Shown here piece by piece: positions 63,997 to 64,000 of a stretch of 64,000 bases of DNA. Below the pieces are notes generated by a model that was not told the origin of the DNA, did not search any database, and was given only the letters and a program-made list of their open reading frames with translations. Numbering within the stretch: position 1 is the first letter of the stretch; each line of letters opens with the position of its first letter. Both the position numbers and the translations under genes were made by a program. The stretch is from positions 8,734 to 72,733 of the forward strand of contig JAGCGE010000152.1 of NCBI GenBank assembly GCA_017649745.1, read 5' to 3'. This stretch comes from Clostridiales bacterium (GTDB taxonomy: Bacteria > Bacillota_A > Clostridia > Saccharofermentanales > Saccharofermentanaceae).

Positions 63997-64000
63997 TCAT

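Noticed and set aside
1..64000. CRISPR array, reverse transcriptase / diversity-generating element, insertion sequence
   Set aside because: No regular direct repeats with spacers, no reverse transcriptase motif and no transposase were found.

Overview
The window is about 64 kb of one temperate, tailed (siphovirus-type) bacteriophage or prophage. It starts inside the portal gene and stops just before where a terminase would be expected. Strong AAAGGAGG ribosome-binding sites, a Firmicutes-style Dit/Tal tail, a CHAP-like endolysin and several families I recall from gut Clostridia phages suggest a Clostridia host (Oscillospiraceae/Lachnospiraceae type). That host call is inference. No rRNA, canonical tRNA, CRISPR array, insertion sequence or terminase was seen.

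Layout. (1) 1-21.2 kb: late structural operon on the + strand: portal, a one-ORF prohead protease-scaffold-major capsid fusion, decoration and head-tail joining proteins, major tail protein, tail chaperones, tape measure, Dit, Tal and a set of baseplate/receptor proteins. (2) 21.2-22.3 kb: holin and endolysin. (3) 22.3-25.4 kb: a conserved-looking module of unknown role (C39-like peptidase, Gly-rich membrane protein, Cys-rich protein). (4) 25.4-27.9 kb: lysogeny region with a candidate attP, leftward integrase and regulator, a long-stem non-coding RNA and an excisionase-like gene. (5) 27.8-34.4 kb: an array of tiny genes and RNAs, many in their own promoter-gene-terminator cassette. (6) 34.4-47.4 kb: membrane proteins, then replication genes: a 1418-aa SF3 helicase / AEP primase / exonuclease / family B polymerase fusion, an SSB-like protein and an SF2 helicase. 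(7) 47.4-59 kb: a dense run of small accessory genes including a DUF2829 (Tad2-like) protein, a MazG-like protein and a guanylate-kinase-like protein. (8) 59-60.8 kb: an AT-rich repeat region that may be an origin, then two nucleases. (9) 60.8-63.7 kb: a large protein with the DFDGD motif of two-barrel RNA polymerases, then a pre-terminase gene.

The most notable observation is a compact promoter-like element found 16 times: CGCGAAA (or a close CGC variant), exactly 11 nt, then TATWATGR, with no consistent -35 box. It is confined to the early/accessory part of the window. At least five copies drive short structured RNAs with no ORF. Because the same phage encodes its own DFDGD RNA polymerase, the simplest testable idea is that this polymerase, or host RNA polymerase redirected by a phage factor, reads these promoters. 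Together with the all-in-one replication protein this points to an unusually self-contained replication and transcription programme.
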